Source of the DNA: Bacteroidales bacterium
GTDB taxonomy: Bacteria > Bacteroidota > Bacteroidia > Bacteroidales > WCHB1-69
Assembly: GCA_012838875.1 (NCBI GenBank)
Contig: DUOL01000231.1
Span: 1 to 12,680, forward strand
DNA: 12,680 nucleotides
Direction: 5' to 3'
Numbering within the stretch: the first letter of the stretch is position 1; each line of letters opens with the position of its first letter. The position numbers and the translations under genes were made by a program. The notes beneath the pieces are model-generated. The model made no database searches. It saw only the letters and a list, made by a program, of their open reading frames with translations, and was not told the origin of the DNA. This document shows positions 6,563-12,680 of the stretch, one piece after another.

Positions 6563-7837
6563 TTAATCTAATTTTACTCGTTGATACCATTTTTCATGTA
6601 ATATAAAATTAACGGATAATCTAATGAAATTTTCCGCAATAATATTTTTTTGCAAGCTCCCTAATTGACCGTATTCAAATAGTATATTGATAGCATGATT
6701 TGAACTTATTCCTTTTAAGGGAAGTCCCAGCCCGAAAGCAAGCGTATATTCATCAACCGTTTTTCCGTCAACTATAAAATAGCCTGTTGAATATTTTACA
6801 CCGGTACGAATACTGATTCGTTTTAAATATTTATTTGATTGGGGGTTGGGGGTGAACTGAACACCTCCTTTTATTTCCCAACTGTTTTTTAATGAATCGG
6901 ATTGATTCATTAATTTGAATTTTTCCCATTGATGCCAAGTAGCGTCCAACCCGATTAAAAAACGATTGGCATAATGGTATGAAGTGCCGGCGCCAATAGA
7001 TTGCGGAATAATCATCCGTCCTCGTTTCCCATTTATATTCGAAATAATATCTTGTCCTATCATATTTTCGTAGCGTCCCTGAAAGATAGTAACGGTTTCA
7101 TTTTTTCGTACTGATAAATAGAGACTATTTTCATAAATAGCGCCGAGACCTATGCGATGTTTTTCTTTTAAATTAAAAAAGTATTGAACTCCACCGCTCA
7201 GATAAATGCCGTTAACGTTCAGGGAATTGTCAATAGCACTGTTAAAATAATTACTACCTTCTATTTCAGCAATTCGAGTCGTTGCTAAGTGTCCGAACAG
7301 GTAGGAGGTATTTATTCCGACAGATAAACCTTTGTAAAGTTGAAAGGCATTACCCCAAAAGAGTTGTATAAGCCCGCCGTTACCTTTATAGGTGTAACTT
7401 ATTTTTCCTATATGTTCATCTGTTTTGGAGTTTAAAATGGTGTAACCAAGGTCGCTAAATGGCAAAACTCCCACGCTGGTTCGCCAATGCCGAGTTACAG
7501 GAAGTCCGATAGCTAAATAAGCTGGACGGACAGAGTTGTTTTTTTGTGTTTTCGTTTCTGTTCGTAACGTAGTAAACAGAGCGTAAAATGAGGCATCAGC
7601 CAAAAATGTGAGAGAATCAAAAGCAACGTATGAGGCGGGATTTTTAAAATTGACAAAATAAGGGTTTTGTATAGCGTAAGAAATACCACCCATTGATTGC
7701 GAAGTAACAGACGTTCCGGAAGATAGTTTTCCTATTCCGAAACCGGAGTAAGGAGAACTAATCTCATTTTGTGCAAAACCTAGATTTATACAAAATAAAA
7801 TTAGCAGTAGTAAAAATAGTTTATATATATATTTCAT
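6563..7837 (-). CDS. Predicted outer membrane beta-barrel protein (FadL/PorV-like class)
   Basis: 424 residues with a Sec signal peptide ending at A22 (cleavage before QNE). The mature start has SPYSGFGIGKL and a short helical SQSMGGISYAIQNPYFVNFKNPASY element. That arrangement of Gly-rich plug, NPAS motif and following strands is typical of FadL/PorV-related barrels in Bacteroidota. The rest alternates amphipathic strands with turns (for example RPAYLAIGLPV, RTSVGVLPFSDLGY, RISIRTGVKYSTGY), as expected for a barrel of about 12-14 strands. The start codon directly follows the CoaX stop (TAG then ATG, no gap), so the two genes are cotranscribed. The ligand or substrate is unknown; a hydrophobic-molecule transporter and a structural barrel are both possible. 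Confidence 0.78.
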   Translation of the reverse strand: MKYIYKLFLLLLILFCINLGFAQNEISSPYSGFGIGKLSSGTSVTSQSMGGISYAIQNPYFVNFKNPASYVAFDSLTFLADASFYALFTTLRTETKTQKNNSVRPAYLAIGLPVTRHWRTSVGVLPFSDLGYTILNSKTDEHIGKISYTYKGNGGLIQLFWGNAFQLYKGLSVGINTSYLFGHLATTRIAEIEGSNYFNSAIDNSLNVNGIYLSGGVQYFFNLKEKHRIGLGAIYENSLYLSVRKNETVTIFQGRYENMIGQDIISNINGKRGRMIIPQSIGAGTSYHYANRFLIGLDATWHQWEKFKLMNQSDSLKNSWEIKGGVQFTPNPQSNKYLKRISIRTGVKYSTGYFIVDGKTVDEYTLAFGLGLPLKGISSNHAINILFEYGQLGSLQKNIIAENFIRLSVNFILHEKWYQRVKLD

Positions 7838-8560
7838 CTAAAGATTGATATCAAGAATTTTATTTAATCCGATTAGTACTAAATGAGGGGTGAAAAACAA
7901 TCTGTTTTTCAACGCATCATTTAAAAATTCACCATCGCCCCCCGTTAAAAGTACTAACAAATCGGAATATTGATTTTTATAACGTTCTATCATTACATTT
8001 ATTTCATTAATCGTCCCATTTATTACTCCACTTAAAATTGAATTTTCCGTACTATTTCCTATAAAAAAGTCAATGTTTTTTTTAGAAAGTCGTGGCAATT
8101 GAGAAGTGAATTCGTGTAAAGCACGAAAACGCATATCTAGGCCGGGAGAGATAGAACCGCCGCAATAATTTCCATTCTTATCAATAAAATCAGCTACAAT
8201 ACAGCTTCCGGCTTGGATGGATAAGACAGATTGATTGGGGTATAGCGAATGAGCGGCTACGGCGTTGGCTAATCTATCACTCCCCAAAGTTTGCTTATCT
8301 TCGTACTGAATTCTAATAGAAAAATCTAAATTTTGTGTAAAAGTTATAAAATGAGTTCTTAGCTTAAGAATATCGGTTATTTTCTGCTCATACGGTGCTA
8401 CTGCCGAAATAATCGAGTTTTTTATAGGAAATTTATCTAAAAGCGGAGAGATGTCATTATATGATATGTTTTTAAAAGTATGAACGAAAAGAGGCTCGGG
8501 TTCGTGGTCGAAAAGAGCAATTTTCTGAAGACTATTTCCAATATCTATAACTAAATTCAT
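7838..8560 (-). CDS. coaX: Type III pantothenate kinase, with an unusual active-site residue
   Basis: 240 residues, normal length for CoaX (PanK-III), which phosphorylates pantothenate with ATP as the first step of coenzyme A synthesis and belongs to the ASKHA superfamily. Visible motifs are the phosphate-1 loop DIGNS with K13 (residues 6-13), LGSDRLANAVAAH (92-104), GGSISPGLDMRFRALHEFT (pantothenate and dimer region), IGNSTENSILSGVINGT, and the LLTGGDGEFL adenosine loop. The second phosphate motif, usually D-A-G-T, reads Q-A-G-S at 116-119 (codon CAA for Q116), so the Asp proposed as catalytic base is missing. DIGNT has also become DIGNS. The protein is otherwise full length and collinear with the family, so it may be active with altered chemistry, or have lost kinase activity. 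It starts 1 base after the SPOR gene stop and ends directly at the barrel gene start. Confidence 0.9.
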   Translation of the reverse strand: MNLVIDIGNSLQKIALFDHEPEPLFVHTFKNISYNDISPLLDKFPIKNSIISAVAPYEQKITDILKLRTHFITFTQNLDFSIRIQYEDKQTLGSDRLANAVAAHSLYPNQSVLSIQAGSCIVADFIDKNGNYCGGSISPGLDMRFRALHEFTSQLPRLSKKNIDFFIGNSTENSILSGVINGTINEINVMIERYKNQYSDLLVLLTGGDGEFLNDALKNRLFFTPHLVLIGLNKILDINL

Positions 8561-8561
8561 C

Positions 8562-8951
8562 TTACCTGAATGAAATTTGATCTTTTATAATAAAAGCGCC
8601 GGTATAGGATAGGCGTATTTCTCGAAGTATTTTATAGGCTTCGAGTTTTGTTTTAAAATCTCCTACTCTCAACCTAAAATAGGGTTCTGAATAACTAACG
8701 TATGCAGGGATTTTTGGGAATTTTCTCACAAACTCGTCGTGTATTTCTTCTACTGTGTTTCGCGAATTTACACCCGCAGACGCAAATAACTGTATGCGAA
8801 AGCCATCTATCTCCTTTATTTTCTCCCAACTCTCTTTGTGCTTTATTTCTAACTCTTCAATCCCACTTTCGAGGTCATACGTAACGGTAGTTTGCGGAAA
8901 TAAAGGAGTGTTTATCCATAAAAAAAAGAGTGTCAAATATAGGTATTTCAT
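8562..8951 (-). CDS. SPOR-domain exported protein
   Basis: 129 residues. A hydrophobic N-terminus (about 1-20) looks like a signal peptide, although the cleavage site is not clear. After a charged linker, residues about 48-126 form a SPOR fold: GFRIQLFASAG, then RNTVEEIHDEFVRKFPKIPAYVSYSEPYFRLRVGDF with a second TKLEAYKILREIR helix and a closing GAFIIKD strand. SPOR domains bind glycan strands of septal peptidoglycan that lack stem peptides, so an envelope or division role is likely. It is the first gene of the minus-strand block. Two -7 elements lie in front of it, and CoaX begins 1 base after its stop. Confidence 0.85.
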   Translation of the reverse strand: MKYLYLTLFFLWINTPLFPQTTVTYDLESGIEELEIKHKESWEKIKEIDGFRIQLFASAGVNSRNTVEEIHDEFVRKFPKIPAYVSYSEPYFRLRVGDFKTKLEAYKILREIRLSYTGAFIIKDQISFR

Positions 8952-8968
8952 TTTTCTATTTTAGTCTT

Positions 8969-8976
8969 CAAAAATA
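8969..8976 (-). promoter_or_regulatory. Proximal -7 element (TATTTTTG) for the SPOR-coaX operon
   Basis: On the minus strand the sequence is TATTTTTG, matching TAnnTTTG. Transcription would begin about 10 bases before the ATG at 8951. No good -33 partner was found. Confidence 0.4.
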
Positions 8977-9008
8977 GTAATTTTTATTTTAGCTTTTTAG
9001 TTTTATGT

Positions 9009-9038
9009 CAAAAATATCAGGTTTTATAAATAAATCAA
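9009..9038 (-). promoter_or_regulatory. Distal promoter (TTG, 19 bases, TATTTTTG) for the SPOR-coaX operon
   Basis: On the minus strand a TTG (9038-9036) is followed after 19 bases by TATTTTTG (9016-9009), close to the Bacteroidota -33/-7 arrangement. The start would be near 9002, giving a leader of about 50 bases. It is better supported than the proximal copy because of the -33 match. Confidence 0.5.
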
Positions 9039-9063
9039 CTGTTCAAGGTAGAAAAATATAATG

Positions 9064-9098
9064 AAAAAGGATGTCCTTTATTGATGAACATCCTTTTT
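9064..9098 (-). terminator. Rho-independent terminator of tRNA-Val
   Basis: AAAAAGGATGT (9064-9074) pairs perfectly with ACATCCTTTTT (9088-9098) around a 13-base loop. Read on the minus strand it begins right after the encoded CCA and ends in a T run. The symmetrical A and T tracts mean it could also work on the plus strand. It separates the tRNA from the SPOR-coaX operon. Confidence 0.75.
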
Positions 9099-9099
9099 T

Positions 9100-9177
9100 T
9101 GGTGGGAGTTGACGGATTCGAACCGCCGACCCTCTGCTTGTAAGGCAGATGCTCTGAACCAGCTGAGCTAAACTCCC
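9100..9177 (-). tRNA. tRNA-Val (anticodon TAC)
   Basis: A complete cloverleaf can be drawn: acceptor stem GGGAGTT with AACTCCC, a D arm GCTC/GAGC, an anticodon stem TCTGC/GCAGA with loop CTTACAA (anticodon TAC, reading GTA valine codons), and a T arm with TTCGAAT. The discriminator is A and the CCA end is encoded in the DNA. Length is 78 bases. It has its own promoter-like element 18-25 bases upstream and a terminator directly after the CCA, so it is a single-gene transcription unit. Confidence 0.97.
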
Positions 9178-9194
9178 GAATGATTTAGAGGTTG

Positions 9195-9202
9195 CAAAAA
9201 TA
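9195..9202 (-). promoter_or_regulatory. -7 element (TATTTTTG) for tRNA-Val
   Basis: The minus strand reads TATTTTTG at 9202-9195, matching TAnnTTTG. Its position predicts a start near 9188, about 11 bases before the mature 5' end at 9177. No clear -33 box was seen. Confidence 0.55.
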
Positions 9203-9277
9203 CACCTTTTTTTCTTTAAAACTTCTTTTTTTCTTTTTTTTTCTCATTTTTTTCTTAATTCATTGAAATAGAAAATA
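9203..9277. other. T-rich (pyrimidine-rich) spacer between the tRNA and the PorT-like gene
   Basis: Long T runs broken by single C residues lie at about 9207-9254, a purine-rich tract on the minus strand. No stem with a T run typical of a terminator was found for the upstream minus-strand gene. No coding sequence is supported. Confidence 0.4.
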
Positions 9278-9928
9278 TTAAAATGCGAAACCTAAAGAAA
9301 CAGTAAGAAAATTGGGTTTTGCCGACTTTTTATTACTAAAGAACGGGGTTATTGAATCTTTGTAAGCTATTTCGGTGTAAACAAAATAGAGTTTCATCGC
9401 TAATGAGACGGTCCACAACAGTTGATGTTGTGTAATGTTGTCGGCTGAATATCCGATATAGTTATTGCTGACTTGTAAAACCGGTTGATAGAGTATACCA
9501 ACTGCGGGGATAATGGTAAATTTCTTAGCCGCAGGAATATAACCGACAGTTTTAACAGGTATTTGCAAATAACGTATTTCTACGACATCGCGTTTTATTG
9601 GGTTCCCCAAAACCATTGAGTGATAGTGCCCTTTGTGAAATCCGTAGCCAAATCCAATTTCGGCATAAATAATTTTCCCTAAGTGTACGAACCCGCCAAA
9701 TTCAGCAGAAAATAACCGTTCTAATTTATCCGTATTAGAGTACAATCTCTCAATAGGAAAATTGTAACCTACACGAAAACCAAACGGAACAAGGGGCGTT
9801 TTATCCTTTTTTTGATCCAAATTTGCAGTGTAAGGACGCCTACGAGGAGGCTCGTTAGCATTTACGGAAGCCACGGAAGCTAACAAAAAACTTAGAAAGA
9901 TAAAACCAAGAAGATGTTTTTTTTTCAT
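9278..9928 (-). CDS. PorT-like outer membrane beta-barrel protein
   Basis: 216 residues with a signal peptide (likely cleaved after A24), a basic Pro/Arg segment (PPRRRPY), and then an eight-stranded barrel pattern. Characteristic pieces are FGFRVGYNF, AEFGGFVHLG, IYAEIGFGYGF, VEIRYLQIPVKTVGY and a final strand ending in Phe (LTVSLGFAF), the usual C-terminal signal for insertion by BamA. The VEIRYLQIPV segment is typical of the Bacteroidota outer-membrane-protein beta-barrel family (PorT and relatives). It is a single gene: the promoter is at about 10019-10026 and the tRNA-Val unit follows on the same strand. The function is not known. A link to type IX secretion, as for PorT, would be only a guess, since no other secretion genes are present. 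Confidence 0.8.
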   Translation of the reverse strand: MKKKHLLGFIFLSFLLASVASVNANEPPRRRPYTANLDQKKDKTPLVPFGFRVGYNFPIERLYSNTDKLERLFSAEFGGFVHLGKIIYAEIGFGYGFHKGHYHSMVLGNPIKRDVVEIRYLQIPVKTVGYIPAAKKFTIIPAVGILYQPVLQVSNNYIGYSADNITQHQLLWTVSLAMKLYFVYTEIAYKDSITPFFSNKKSAKPNFLTVSLGFAF

Positions 9929-10018
9929 GTTTGTAATTTTACTGAAACTTCTCCATTACCAAAAATCAGATTTTGTTCCGTAAAACATTCTATCTTGATA
10001 AAATGTCATATTTTTTTG

Positions 10019-10026
10019 CAAAGATA
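10019..10026 (-). promoter_or_regulatory. -7 element (TATCTTTG) for the PorT-like gene
   Basis: TATCTTTG on the minus strand (10026-10019) is an exact TAnnTTTG match. The start would be near 10011, giving a leader of about 80 bases before the ATG at 9928. No recognisable riboswitch was seen in the leader. Confidence 0.55.
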
Positions 10027-10106
10027 CACGAATTTGTTTTTATTTGATTAAAATTTTTCTATTTTATCTTTTTTGAATTTCTGTTTTTAAATTAAGCTTT
10101 TTATGT

Positions 10107-10114
10107 TACCTTTG
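10107..10114 (+). promoter_or_regulatory. -7 element (TACCTTTG) for the MBL-dgt operon
   Basis: TACCTTTG is an exact TAnnTTTG match. Transcription would start near 10121, so an ATG at 10103 would not be in the mRNA. This sets the gene start at 10130 or 10136. Confidence 0.6.
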
Positions 10115-10135
10115 CAATTGCTAAATGAAATGAAA

Positions 10136-10897
10136 ATGAAGTTAACATTTTTAGGTACGGGAACTTCGCAAGGCGTGCCAATTATAGGATGCAATTGTGA
10201 AGTTTGTGAATCAAATAATCCTAAAGATAAGCGACTAAGAACTTCAGCCTTTTTGGAAGTCGATAATAACTGTTTACTTATAGACCCCGGTCCCGACCTG
10301 CGTCAGCAGTTATTGCGACAAAAAATTACTCACATTGATGCAATATTAGTTACGCACGAACATAAAGATCATTTAGGAGGATTAGATGATATCCGCCCTA
10401 TCAATTTTCTGATGAACAAACCAATGAACCTTTATGGGCTTAAAAGAGTAATGAAAATTATCGAAAAAGATTATGATTACGCCTTTAAGACGTTTAAATA
10501 TCCCGGGGTTCCGAATTTAATTCTCAACCCTGTTTTTGAGGAGCCGTTTTTTATAAATAGCACACAAATTACGCCCATCTCTGTCAAACATTTAGCCCTA
10601 CCGATTCTCGGCTATCGTATTTATGATTTTGCCTATATCACCGACGCAAGTTTTATTTCCGACAAAGAGAAACGAAAATTACAGAATTTAGACCTATTGG
10701 TTTTAAACGCATTGCGAATTAAGGAGCATTACTCACACTTTAATTTAGCACAAGCCTTACAATTAATAGAAGAACTTGCACCGGCACGTGCCTACCTCAC
10801 CCATATTAGTCATGAACTCGGAAACCACGAAACAGTCTCAACACAACTACCGGAAAATGTCTTTTTAGGATACGACGGACTTGAAATACAAATATAG
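10136..10897 (+). CDS. Metallo-beta-lactamase-fold hydrolase (PhnP-like)
   Basis: 253 residues from the ATG at 10136. The frame is open from 10103, but the promoter -7 element lies inside that extension, and relatives begin MKxTFLGTGTSQG exactly here; 10130 is a close alternative. Motifs are GTGTSQGVP (7-15), a zinc-binding GCNCEVC (18-24) as in PhnP-type proteins, DPGPD (50-54), the main metal site HEHKDH (74-79), a later His in SVKHL, Asp in ITDAS, and a C-terminal THISHELGNH. All the metal ligands of a dinuclear site appear present. PhnP hydrolyses cyclic phosphodiesters in phosphonate degradation, but no phn genes are here, so the substrate (a cyclic phosphate or similar phosphodiester) is not known. 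The dgt gene starts 5 bases after the stop, so the two are cotranscribed. Confidence 0.85.
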   Translation: MKLTFLGTGTSQGVPIIGCNCEVCESNNPKDKRLRTSAFLEVDNNCLLIDPGPDLRQQLLRQKITHIDAILVTHEHKDHLGGLDDIRPINFLMNKPMNLYGLKRVMKIIEKDYDYAFKTFKYPGVPNLILNPVFEEPFFINSTQITPISVKHLALPILGYRIYDFAYITDASFISDKEKRKLQNLDLLVLNALRIKEHYSHFNLAQALQLIEELAPARAYLTHISHELGNHETVSTQLPENVFLGYDGLEIQI

Positions 10898-10902
10898 AAA
10901 AT

Positions 10903-12279
10903 ATGCCACTATCTGTTTTAAATAACCTGTTTTCATCGGTTCGAACCGGAAGCAGTCAGCCGACAAATAGCTTTGAAAGACGTTCCGTGTATCAACGAGA
11001 TTTTGATAGAATTATCTTTTCTTCGGCATTTCGCCGACTGCAAAATAAAACGCAGGTTTTTCCTCTGCCCGGTAGCGTCTTAGTACACAATAGATTAACT
11101 CATTCTCTGGAGGTCGCCTCCGTAGGTCGGTCATTAGGGAATCTGGTCGGTCATAGAATTAGCGAGGAAATGAATAGTGCCTTGACCGAAGAGAGCCTAC
11201 TTTTCTATAAATATGATTTTTATAATGTTTTAGCGTCCGCCTGCTTATGCCACGATATCGGCAATCCTCCGTTCGGACATGCAGGCGAAGATGCCATCGC
11301 CAATTTTTTTAGAAATAATAGCGAATTAAAACCATATTTTACGGAAAGTGAATGGGCGGATTATCTACAATTTGACGGAAATGCCAATGCTATACGCGTT
11401 TTAACGTACAGTCCGAAGCACCCGCGAGAAGGTGGGTTGCAACTTACGCACACCACGTTAGCCGCTATGGCAAAATATCCCTGCGAATCTATCGCTTCAG
11501 ATAAAAAATACATTTATCGAAAGAAATTTGGCTTTTTTCAAACGGAAAAAGAACTTTTTTCAACTATCGCAAACTCAACGGCGATGCTTAATGTGAATGA
11601 AAATCCTTTAATATATTATCGTCACCCTTTCGTCTGGCTTGTTGAGGTTGCCGATGATATCTGCTACAATATTATTGATTTGGAAGATGCCCACCGATTG
11701 GGAATCATTGAGTTCGATGTTTGTTTCAACTTGTTGCGGCTGCTATTAAAGGAGATAGGACTTGATAATCAAGAGATAATTGATAAGAAGCTGGATTCCA
11801 TTTACTACAAAAATGATAAAATTTCCTATTTACGCGCAAAAATCATTGCGGCGTTAACTAACTATAGCGCAGAGGTTTATATAAATCATTTACCCCTTTT
11901 CCTCAATGGAAATTTTCCGCAATCTATTTTGGATACCGTTGTTGCGAAATCGGAAGCTTTGAAGCAGATTATTCATTTTTCGATTGAAAATGTTTATAAT
12001 CATGTGCAAGTCGTTGAAATTGAGAATGCCGGCTACAATATTATGGGTGAGTTGTTGTCCTTTTTCATTCCTTCGGTTCTCCGTACGCCCGAGCAGCGAA
12101 ATAGTTATGATAAAAAGGTAATTCGTCTATTGCCCTACCCCTATAACTCTGAAAATAAGGACGTTAAGCTAAGGGTGCAAGGCGTGGTGGATTATATTGC
12201 GAGCATGACCGATGATTTTGCTACCAATCTTTACCGCCGTATTAAGGGAATTGACATGGGAATGAAGTTTACGGAATAG
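10903..12279 (+). CDS. dgt: Deoxyguanosine triphosphate triphosphohydrolase (HD-domain dNTPase)
   Basis: 458 residues. Dgt enzymes cleave dGTP, and in some relatives other dNTPs, to the deoxynucleoside and triphosphate, controlling the dNTP pool. The HD metal site is intact: H67 in RLTHSLEVA, H117-D118 in CLCHDIGNPPFGHAGE, and Asp 251/252 in EVADDICYNIIDLEDA. The nucleotide-binding elements are also visible: FRRLQNKTQVFPL (43-55), FDGNANAIRVL (157-167) and GLQLTHTTLAAMAKYP (178-193). The C-terminal half is helical, ending in YRRIKGIDMGMKF. Length fits the Bacteroidota type, which is somewhat shorter than E. coli Dgt (about 505). It follows the MBL gene by 5 bases. About 40 bases of AT-rich DNA separate it from the GC-rich repeat. 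Whether the preferred substrate is dGTP or broader cannot be read from the sequence. Confidence 0.93.
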   Translation: MPLSVLNNLFSSVRTGSSQPTNSFERRSVYQRDFDRIIFSSAFRRLQNKTQVFPLPGSVLVHNRLTHSLEVASVGRSLGNLVGHRISEEMNSALTEESLLFYKYDFYNVLASACLCHDIGNPPFGHAGEDAIANFFRNNSELKPYFTESEWADYLQFDGNANAIRVLTYSPKHPREGGLQLTHTTLAAMAKYPCESIASDKKYIYRKKFGFFQTEKELFSTIANSTAMLNVNENPLIYYRHPFVWLVEVADDICYNIIDLEDAHRLGIIEFDVCFNLLRLLLKEIGLDNQEIIDKKLDSIYYKNDKISYLRAKIIAALTNYSAEVYINHLPLFLNGNFPQSILDTVVAKSEALKQIIHFSIENVYNHVQVVEIENAGYNIMGELLSFFIPSVLRTPEQRNSYDKKVIRLLPYPYNSENKDVKLRVQGVVDYIASMTDDFATNLYRRIKGIDMGMKFTE

Positions 12280-12320
12280 CACTATTTTAAAGTCTTTCTT
12301 CATAATTTTAATTTTCTTTG

Positions 12321-12370
12321 GGGCGTGTCCCCTCGCTGCGCTCGGGGTCGGCCTCCGCCTACAAGTACGC
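12321..12370. repeat. Terminal inverted repeat of the GC-rich element (right copy, 5' edge)
   Basis: Matches the reverse complement of 77-126 at 45 of 50 bases. It contains a CCCC/GGGG hairpin (12329-12332 with 12343-12346) and ends in AAGTACGC. It lies 41 bases after dgt and might help end dgt transcription, but no T run follows. Confidence 0.7.
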
Positions 12371-12600
12371 AGGAAGGAGCTATGAATAGCATAGTCGAAA
12401 AAGGAGCTTCTAAAGTCGCTCTTTTTCTCCTTGCTCTTCAAAGCTCCTTCCTTTGCGGGCTTTTCGGCTACGTCCTCACGCACGCAAGTTGCTTGTACCG
12501 TCTGCAACTTCAAAGTTGTGGCAATTGATTGGAGAGAGAGGGCATGCATGTCCTCTCTCTCCCGCGTGAGGCGCTTAGGTGGAAAGCCCGCAAGGGCGGA
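12371..12600 (+). other. Densely folded non-coding core of the repeat (structured RNA or ssDNA candidate)
   Basis: By eye, mutually compatible helices are: 12371-12381 with 12442-12452 (11 bp), enclosing 12397-12403 with 12421-12427 (7 bp); then 12455-12465 with 12581-12591 (11 bp, one G-T), enclosing 12474-12481 with 12564-12571 (8 bp), which encloses 12486-12492 with 12504-12510 (7 bp) and the palindrome 12531-12562. So many nested long helices in 230 bases is far more than chance would be expected to give. The strand of function is not known. No family is recognised. Confidence 0.5.
12531..12562. repeat. 32-base palindrome of GA/CT repeats around ATGCAT
   Basis: Every position pairs with its mirror position except one G-T pair (12542/12551). 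The arms are alternating GA on the left and CT on the right, with ATGCAT at the centre. It forms the terminal helix of the folded core. Confidence 0.8.
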
Positions 12601-12601
12601 A

Positions 12602-12669
12602 GCCGCTGGGGACGCAGCGGCAAAAAAGCGAGCTTGTAAGCTCTTTTTGCCGCTTTGCGTCCCCACGGC
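12602..12669. repeat. Long hairpin of the right repeat copy
   Basis: Pairings are GCC 12602-12604 with GGC 12667-12669, GGGGACGC 12608-12615 with GCGTCCCC 12657-12664, GCGGC 12617-12621 with GCCGC 12649-12653, AAAAA 12622-12626 with TTTTT 12644-12648, and GAGCTT 12630-12635 with AAGCTC 12638-12643 at the tip. It aligns with 1-67, keeps the helix through a G-C for C-G exchange, and repairs the A-A mismatch of the left copy to A-T. Confidence 0.8.
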
Positions 12670-12680
12670 TTGTGCCCGCG

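Larger units (their letters stand above)
12321..12680. repeat. GC-rich dispersed repeat, right copy (continues past the window end)
   Basis: The sequence switches from AT-rich to GC-rich at 12320/12321. The copy has the same edge as the left repeat in inverted orientation (12321-12370), then about 230 bases not present in the left copy as far as it can be seen, then the long hairpin (12602-12669) and CCCGCG, where the window stops. At the equivalent point in the left copy (position 79) a further 47 bases lead to the other edge. A complete element would therefore be about 400 bases, bounded by inverted repeats of about 50 bases. No transposase or other protein is encoded: open frames across it are unlike any protein and one strand's frame runs into dgt. 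Confidence 0.8.

Noticed and set aside
9203..9277. Terminator of the PorT-like gene
   Set aside because: The T runs are on the plus strand, so the minus-strand transcript would have A runs, and no GC-containing stem was found.
12325..12528. Plus-strand open frame of 67 codons inside the right repeat
   Set aside because: It crosses the inverted repeats and helices of the folded core and has no promoter, family resemblance or hydrophobic pattern beyond chance.
12169..12666. Minus-strand open frame of 165 codons overlapping the end of dgt and the right repeat
   Set aside because: Its sequence is low-complexity and basic, it lies mostly over hairpins of the repeat, it overlaps a firm gene on the other strand, and it resembles no protein family.
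12321..12680. CRISPR array or integron attC cluster in the right-end GC-rich region
   Set aside because: There are no regularly spaced direct repeats with unique spacers, and no integrase or Cas gene is visible. Inverted repeats dominate.
12321..12680. Group II intron or HNH-endonuclease-associated RNA
   Set aside because: I could not find a domain V-like hairpin, a reverse transcriptase or a nuclease frame. The strong folding alone does not support either class.

Overview
The window is a piece of an AT-rich chromosome from a member of the Bacteroidota, most likely the order Bacteroidales. The evidence is the recurring -7 promoter motif TAnnTTTG, the lack of clear Shine-Dalgarno sites, and the gene families present: a type III pantothenate kinase next to a predicted LptC, SPOR and PorT-like envelope proteins, and a DRTGG/PHP/ATPase trio. 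No genus can be named from the sequence alone.

Layout. Positions 1-126 are one end of a GC-rich repeat, followed by an AT-rich promoter region. A three-gene plus-strand operon (329-1940) encodes a DRTGG-domain protein, a PHP-domain phosphoesterase-like protein and a GHKL ATPase. It converges, with an 8-base overlap, on a long minus-strand block (8951 down to 1933). In transcription order that block encodes a SPOR protein, CoaX, a beta-barrel outer membrane protein, a TPR protein, an LptC-like lipoprotein, a Wzz-like chain-length protein and an O-antigen ligase/polymerase. Upstream of it on the same strand lie tRNA-Val(TAC), with its own promoter and terminator, and a PorT-like beta-barrel protein. 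A plus-strand pair follows: a metallo-beta-lactamase-fold hydrolase and dGTP triphosphohydrolase. Positions 12321-12680 hold a second, longer copy of the GC-rich repeat.

How the genes fit together. The minus-strand block is mainly an envelope operon: LPS transport (LptC), control of glycan length (Wzz), glycan polymerisation or ligation, outer membrane barrels and a peptidoglycan-binding SPOR protein, with one coenzyme A gene (CoaX) embedded in it. The plus-strand trio is of the type commonly found beside [FeFe]-hydrogenase genes, but no hydrogenase is present here. The last two genes are housekeeping enzymes; Dgt acts in nucleotide-pool control.

Points of most interest. (1) The flanking GC-rich repeat looks like a compact, highly folded, non-coding mobile-type element. 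It has about 50-base terminal inverted repeats, a long central hairpin with a compensatory base-pair change between the two copies, and several nested helices. (2) CoaX has Gln at the position where the family normally has its catalytic Asp. (3) A run of ten A near the end of wzz is placed so that loss of one A would extend the protein exactly to an ATGA junction with the next gene. (4) The DRTGG/PHP/ATPase trio is separated from any hydrogenase.
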